Shown here: one piece after another, positions 39,180-41,797 of the stretch | How the letters are laid out: each line of letters begins with the position of its first letter | Numbering within the stretch: position 1 is the stretch's first letter | Assembly: GCA_036389485.1 (NCBI GenBank) | Contig: DASVPR010000058.1 | Location: 1 to 41,797, forward strand | Reading direction: 5' to 3' | Origin: CADCVT01 sp036389485 | GTDB taxonomy: Bacteria; Actinomycetota; Thermoleophilia; Solirubrobacterales; Solirubrobacteraceae | DNA length: 41,797 nucleotides | Program-made: the position numbers and the translations under genes | Notes under the pieces: generated by a model | Databases searched by the model: none | What the model was told of the DNA's origin: nothing | What the model saw: the letters and a program-made list of their open reading frames with translations, nothing else

Positions 39180-40052
39180 CTAGGCGGCCTCCCGCCGCGC
39201 GATCTCCTCGAGGATCACGCCCTCGCGCAGGCCGCCGCGGCCGATCCGCAGCGGCGCGCCGAGCAGGCGGCTCGCCTCCTCGAGGATCAGCATCCCCGCG
39301 GGCAGGAGCCGCACGCGCTCGGGGTCCAGCTCGAACCTGCGCGCGACGTCGGCCGACGGCGTCGCCGAGAGGACGCGCAGGCCGCGCTCGAGCGTGTCGG
39401 GGTCGAGGACGGCGCCGACGAGCCGGCGCAGCGATCCGGCGCTGCCGCCGACGGCGTAGGCGACCGGCGGGCGCGGCGCCTCGATCCCCTCGAAGACGCC
39501 GGCGACGTGCTCGCGGACCCTGTGCAGCTCGGCGGCGCTGGGCGGGTCGGAGCGCAGGTAGGCCTCGGCGAGGAAGCCGGAGCCGACGCGGAACGAGGCC
39601 GACCAGGAGACGCCGTCGGCGAGCGTGCCGACGACCAGCTCGGTCGAGCCGCCGCCGACGTCGACGACGCCGACCTCGCCGAGCGGCAGGTGGCTGAGCG
39701 TGCGCGTCGCGCCGGCGAAGGCGAGCCGGGCCTCGTCGTCGCCGCTCAGGACCTCCACCGGGATGCCGGAGCGCCGCTCGATCGCGGCGACCAGCTCGTC
39801 GCGGTTCAGCGTGTCGCGCAGGGCGGCCGTGCCGACGGCGCGGAGGTGCACGCACCCGCACTCGCGCGCGAGGCGGACCTGCGTCGCCACCGCCTCGGCG
39901 ATCGCCTCGATGCGCTCCGGCGGGATCGCGCTCTTCCCGCGCAGGCGCGTGTACGAGCGCTGCTGCAGGACCTCGCGGAGCGTGCCCTCGGCCGCGTCGG
40001 CCACCAACAGGCGGGCCGTGTTCGACCCGATGTCGATGCACGCGCAGAGCAC
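39180..40052 (-). CDS. ppx: Exopolyphosphatase/GppA-type phosphatase (short form)
   Basis: The 290-residue protein has the ASKHA-fold phosphate loops CIDIGSNTARLLVAD near the N-terminus and VVDVGGGSTELVVG in the middle, and FRVGSGFLAEAYL. It lacks the C-terminal HD-type domain of E. coli Ppx/GppA, like the short actinobacterial Ppx1. It would hydrolyse terminal phosphates of polyphosphate, or pppGpp; the operon context favours polyphosphate. The GTG start at 40052 follows TACAGT by 6 bases. It is the first gene of the polyphosphate operon. Confidence 0.88.
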   Translation of the reverse strand: MLCACIDIGSNTARLLVADAAEGTLREVLQQRSYTRLRGKSAIPPERIEAIAEAVATQVRLARECGCVHLRAVGTAALRDTLNRDELVAAIERRSGIPVEVLSGDDEARLAFAGATRTLSHLPLGEVGVVDVGGGSTELVVGTLADGVSWSASFRVGSGFLAEAYLRSDPPSAAELHRVREHVAGVFEGIEAPRPPVAYAVGGSAGSLRRLVGAVLDPDTLERGLRVLSATPSADVARRFELDPERVRLLPAGMLILEEASRLLGAPLRIGRGGLREGVILEEIARREAA

Positions 40053-40057
40053 ACTCG

Positions 40058-40064
40058 TACTGTA
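40058..40064. promoter_or_regulatory. Bidirectional -10 element TACTGTA
   Basis: Rightwards, TACTGT (40058-40063) precedes the ABC ATPase GTG by 10 bases. Leftwards, TACAGT (40064-40059) precedes the ppx GTG by 6. One 7-base symmetric sequence therefore serves both divergent operons, as at 9388. No clear -35 is visible. Confidence 0.55.
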
Positions 40065-40073
40065 AGGGCCGCT

Positions 40074-40937
40074 GTGCAGGCCCCCGCGATCCTGGTCCGC
40101 GACCTTCACAAGTCGTACACGTCCGTCGAGGCCGTCCGCGGCATCGACTTCGAGGTCGCCCGCGGCGAGGTCTTCGGCCTGCTCGGGCCGAACGGCGCGG
40201 GCAAGACCACGACGGTCGAGATCCTCGAGGGGTATCGGGAGCGGACGTCCGGGATCGTCTCGGTGCTCGGCCACGACCCGGGGCGGCGGCCGCGGGCGCT
40301 GCGCGAGCGGGTCGGGATCGTGCTCCAGGGCGGCGGGATGTACCGCCACGTGACCGTCCGCGAGGCGCTGGAGCACTGGGCGGCGCTGTACCCCGCGCCG
40401 CGCGACGTCGACGAGGTGATCGAGCTGTCCGGCCTGCGGGGCAAGGAGCGCGAGCGAACGCGCACGCTCTCCGGCGGCCAGCTGCGCCGGCTCGACTTCG
40501 CGCTCGCGCTGGTCGGCGACCCCGAGCTGATCTTCCTCGACGAGCCGACCACGGGGTTCGACCCTGCTGCGCGCCGCGCGGCGTGGCAGACGGTGCGGTC
40601 GCTGGCGGACCTCGGCAAGACCGTCCTGCTGACCACGCACTACCTCGACGAGGCGCAGGCGCTCTGCGACCGCGTCGCGATCATGAAGGACGGCCGGATC
40701 CTCACGGTCGGCCCGCCCGCGGAGCTGGGCGTCGGCGCGCTGTACCGCGTGACGTGGCGGGAGGCGTCCGGTGAGCTGGTCAGCCGCGAGACGGAGGACC
40801 CGACCGGGCTGCTGCACCAGCTGACGTCCGCCGCGCTGGCCCGGGGCGAGCCCTTGCGCGACCTCTCCGTGACCCGCCCGACCCTCGAGGACGTCTACCT
40901 CGACCTGACGGCGGAAGGGGCCGCCACCCATGGTTGA
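40074..40937 (+). CDS. ABC transporter ATP-binding protein (ABC-2/DrrA type)
   Basis: The 287-residue ATPase has Walker A GPNGAGKTTT, a Q-loop (VLQGGGMYR), signature LSGGQLRRLDFAL, Walker B LIFLDEPTTGFDP and the switch His in LLTTHYLDEA. A C-terminal extension of about 70 residues is typical of DrrA-type exporter ATPases. The permease gene overlaps its 3' end by 8 bases. The pair would export a lipid, drug or polysaccharide; the substrate is unknown. The GTG is preceded by AAGGG, but only 10 bases separate it from the -10. Confidence 0.88.
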   Translation: MQAPAILVRDLHKSYTSVEAVRGIDFEVARGEVFGLLGPNGAGKTTTVEILEGYRERTSGIVSVLGHDPGRRPRALRERVGIVLQGGGMYRHVTVREALEHWAALYPAPRDVDEVIELSGLRGKERERTRTLSGGQLRRLDFALALVGDPELIFLDEPTTGFDPAARRAAWQTVRSLADLGKTVLLTTHYLDEAQALCDRVAIMKDGRILTVGPPAELGVGALYRVTWREASGELVSRETEDPTGLLHQLTSAALARGEPLRDLSVTRPTLEDVYLDLTAEGAATHG

Positions 40938-41661
40938 GCTCGCGTGGCGCCAGTACCGCCTCGAGCGCCGGATGTTCTGGCGCAACCCGAGCGCGGCGTT
41001 CTTCAACTTCGTCCTGCCGCTGCTGTTCCTCGCGCTGTTCGGCGCGGTGTTCGCCGGCGACCAGGACAACCTGGACGTCCTCGTCCCCGGCATAGCGGGC
41101 ATGAGCATCGTCTCGGCGACGTTCGTCGCGATGGCGCACAACCTCGTGTTCCTGCGCGAGCAGGGCGTGCTGAAGCGCCTGCGCGGCACGCCGATCCCGA
41201 CGCCCGCCTACCTGGGCGCGCTCGCCGCGCATGCCGTGACCAACGCCGCGATCCAGCTCGCGATCGTGATCGTCGCGGGCCGCGCGTTCTTCGGGGTGGG
41301 GTGGCCGGACGACTGGCTGCAGCTCGCCGTCTTCGCCGCGGCCGGCGTCGCGTGCTTCACGCTGCTCGGCGCGGCGCTCGCGCACGCGATCCCGAGCTAC
41401 GAGGCCACGGCCGCGTACGTCAACGCCGCGTTCCTGCCGCTGATCGCGGTGAGCGGCGTCTTCTACGACGCCGACAACGCGCCCTCGTTCCTGCGCGACA
41501 TCGCCGAGGGGCTGCCCCTCGTGCACGTCATCGACGGCCTCTCCGGCGCGATGGTGACCGGCGAGAGCGCGTGGTCGGGCCTCATCGTGATCGCGCTGTG
41601 GACGGCGGCGGGCGCGTTCCTCGCCGTCCGCGGCTTCAGCTGGGAGGCGCGGCGCAGCTAG
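40930..41661 (+). CDS. ABC-2 type transporter permease
   Basis: The 243-residue membrane protein has six hydrophobic segments in the ABC-2 arrangement: FFNFVLPLLFLALFGAVF, MSIVSATFVAMAHNLVFL, VTNAAIQLAIVIVAG, LAVFAAAGVACFTLLGAAL, AAYVNAAFLPLIAVSGVF and SGLIVIALWTAAGAFLAV. The cytoplasmic loop REQGVLKRLRGTPI after the second helix is typical of the family. It works with the overlapping ATPase. Its TAG stop is inside a GCTAGC hexamer that directly abuts the insertion element, so the element appears to have inserted exactly at the stop codon without changing the protein. Confidence 0.87.
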   Translation: MVELAWRQYRLERRMFWRNPSAAFFNFVLPLLFLALFGAVFAGDQDNLDVLVPGIAGMSIVSATFVAMAHNLVFLREQGVLKRLRGTPIPTPAYLGALAAHAVTNAAIQLAIVIVAGRAFFGVGWPDDWLQLAVFAAAGVACFTLLGAALAHAIPSYEATAAYVNAAFLPLIAVSGVFYDADNAPSFLRDIAEGLPLVHVIDGLSGAMVTGESAWSGLIVIALWTAAGAFLAVRGFSWEARRS

Positions 41662-41662
41662 C
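41657..41662. repeat. Probable target-site duplication, left copy (GCTAGC)
   Basis: GCTAGC matches the NCTAGN target known for IS481-type elements, which duplicate 6 bases on insertion. It contains the permease stop codon and abuts the element's TGT end. The right copy would lie outside the window. Confidence 0.5.
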
Positions 41663-41797
41663 TGTAGTTCCTAGGAACCTTCGTCAGTAGACATCCGGGC
41701 CTCGCTGGAGGCTGAGCGCTGTCGAGGCAGCTCAGTTCCAGGAGGCCCAGATGGAGGTTCACGCTAACGCGCCGCTCAGTCCGATCGGACGGCGACG
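41663..41797 (+). mobile_element. IS481-type insertion sequence, left end (partial)
   Basis: The element begins TGTAGTTC immediately after GCTAGC; TGT is the usual IS481 terminus. The first 90 bases are non-coding and contain the perfect 12-base palindrome GTTCCTAGGAAC (41667-41678) and an inverted pair CTGAGC/GCTCAG (41712-41717, 41730-41735). A GGAGG Shine-Dalgarno and the transposase start follow. The element runs off the window. Confidence 0.7.
41751..41797 (+). CDS. IS481 family transposase, N-terminus (3' partial)
   Basis: Only 15 codons are visible: MEVHANAPLSPIGRR. This matches the usual opening of IS481 transposases (HANAxLTPxGR type), the first helix of an N-terminal helix-turn-helix. 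GGAGG (41741-41745) lies 5 bases upstream. The DDE catalytic domain is beyond the window, so intactness cannot be judged. The family call rests on a short stretch plus the target and end sequences. Confidence 0.65.
   Translation, partial: MEVHANAPLSPIGRR

Overview
The window is very GC-rich (roughly 72-75% by eye) and carries about 41 tightly packed genes. No gene-free stretch exceeds 300 bases; the longest, 18452-18653, is about 200. The GC content, frequent GTG starts, 4-base stop/start overlaps, leaderless promoters, two giant LuxR-type ATPase regulators, FG-GAP and DUF2330 proteins and the CHAD gene style point to a Thermoleophilia-like actinobacterium (Solirubrobacter, Conexibacter or Patulibacter type). 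That placement is inference; there is no rRNA or marker gene here.

Layout. 1-2647: the 3' part of a two-domain murein hydrolase, then two overlapping lipoprotein esterases. 2620-3770: a cupin gene divergent from a TetR gene. 3767-9381 (minus): an ABC-F ATPase, a secreted seven-repeat FG-GAP protein and an acyl-CoA synthetase, probably one operon, divergent from a secreted alpha/beta hydrolase (9401-10747). 10744-15237 (minus): a translationally coupled run encoding a secreted GDPD/nitrilase-fold fusion, a 74-residue membrane protein, a GAF-phosphatase-kinase protein and a STAS protein. 15282-22151: two paralogous LAL regulators, a GFA protein, and two small genes that overlap tail to tail in a lower-GC patch. 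22203-27625: lipid metabolism (SDR, TetR with tandem operators, two crotonases, a fused double-SDR acyl reductase-like enzyme). 27638-33843: a nitrilase-fold protein divergent from a four-gene overlapping run (winged helix, DUF2330, threonine synthase-like, AraC), then VOC and YihY genes. 33840-36126: a secreted coiled-coil protein and two ferritin-like proteins. 36155-40052 (minus): a polyphosphate operon, ppx, two half-CHAD genes, ppk1. 40074-41661: an ABC-2 exporter. 41663 to the end: the left end of an IS481-type element.

Two themes run through the window. First, about ten genes start exactly 6-7 bases after a -10-like hexamer and lack a Shine-Dalgarno, while others have clear Shine-Dalgarno sequences, so leaderless and leadered genes are interleaved. 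At two divergent pairs the -10 is a 7-base TANNNTA that reads in both directions. Second, several genes show unusual domain arrangements: GDPD joined to a nitrilase fold apparently without its cysteine, a CHAD domain split into two overlapping half genes beside ppk1 and ppx, and a phosphatase and anti-sigma-type kinase fused in one chain next to a STAS gene. No CRISPR, tRNA, rRNA or prophage was seen.
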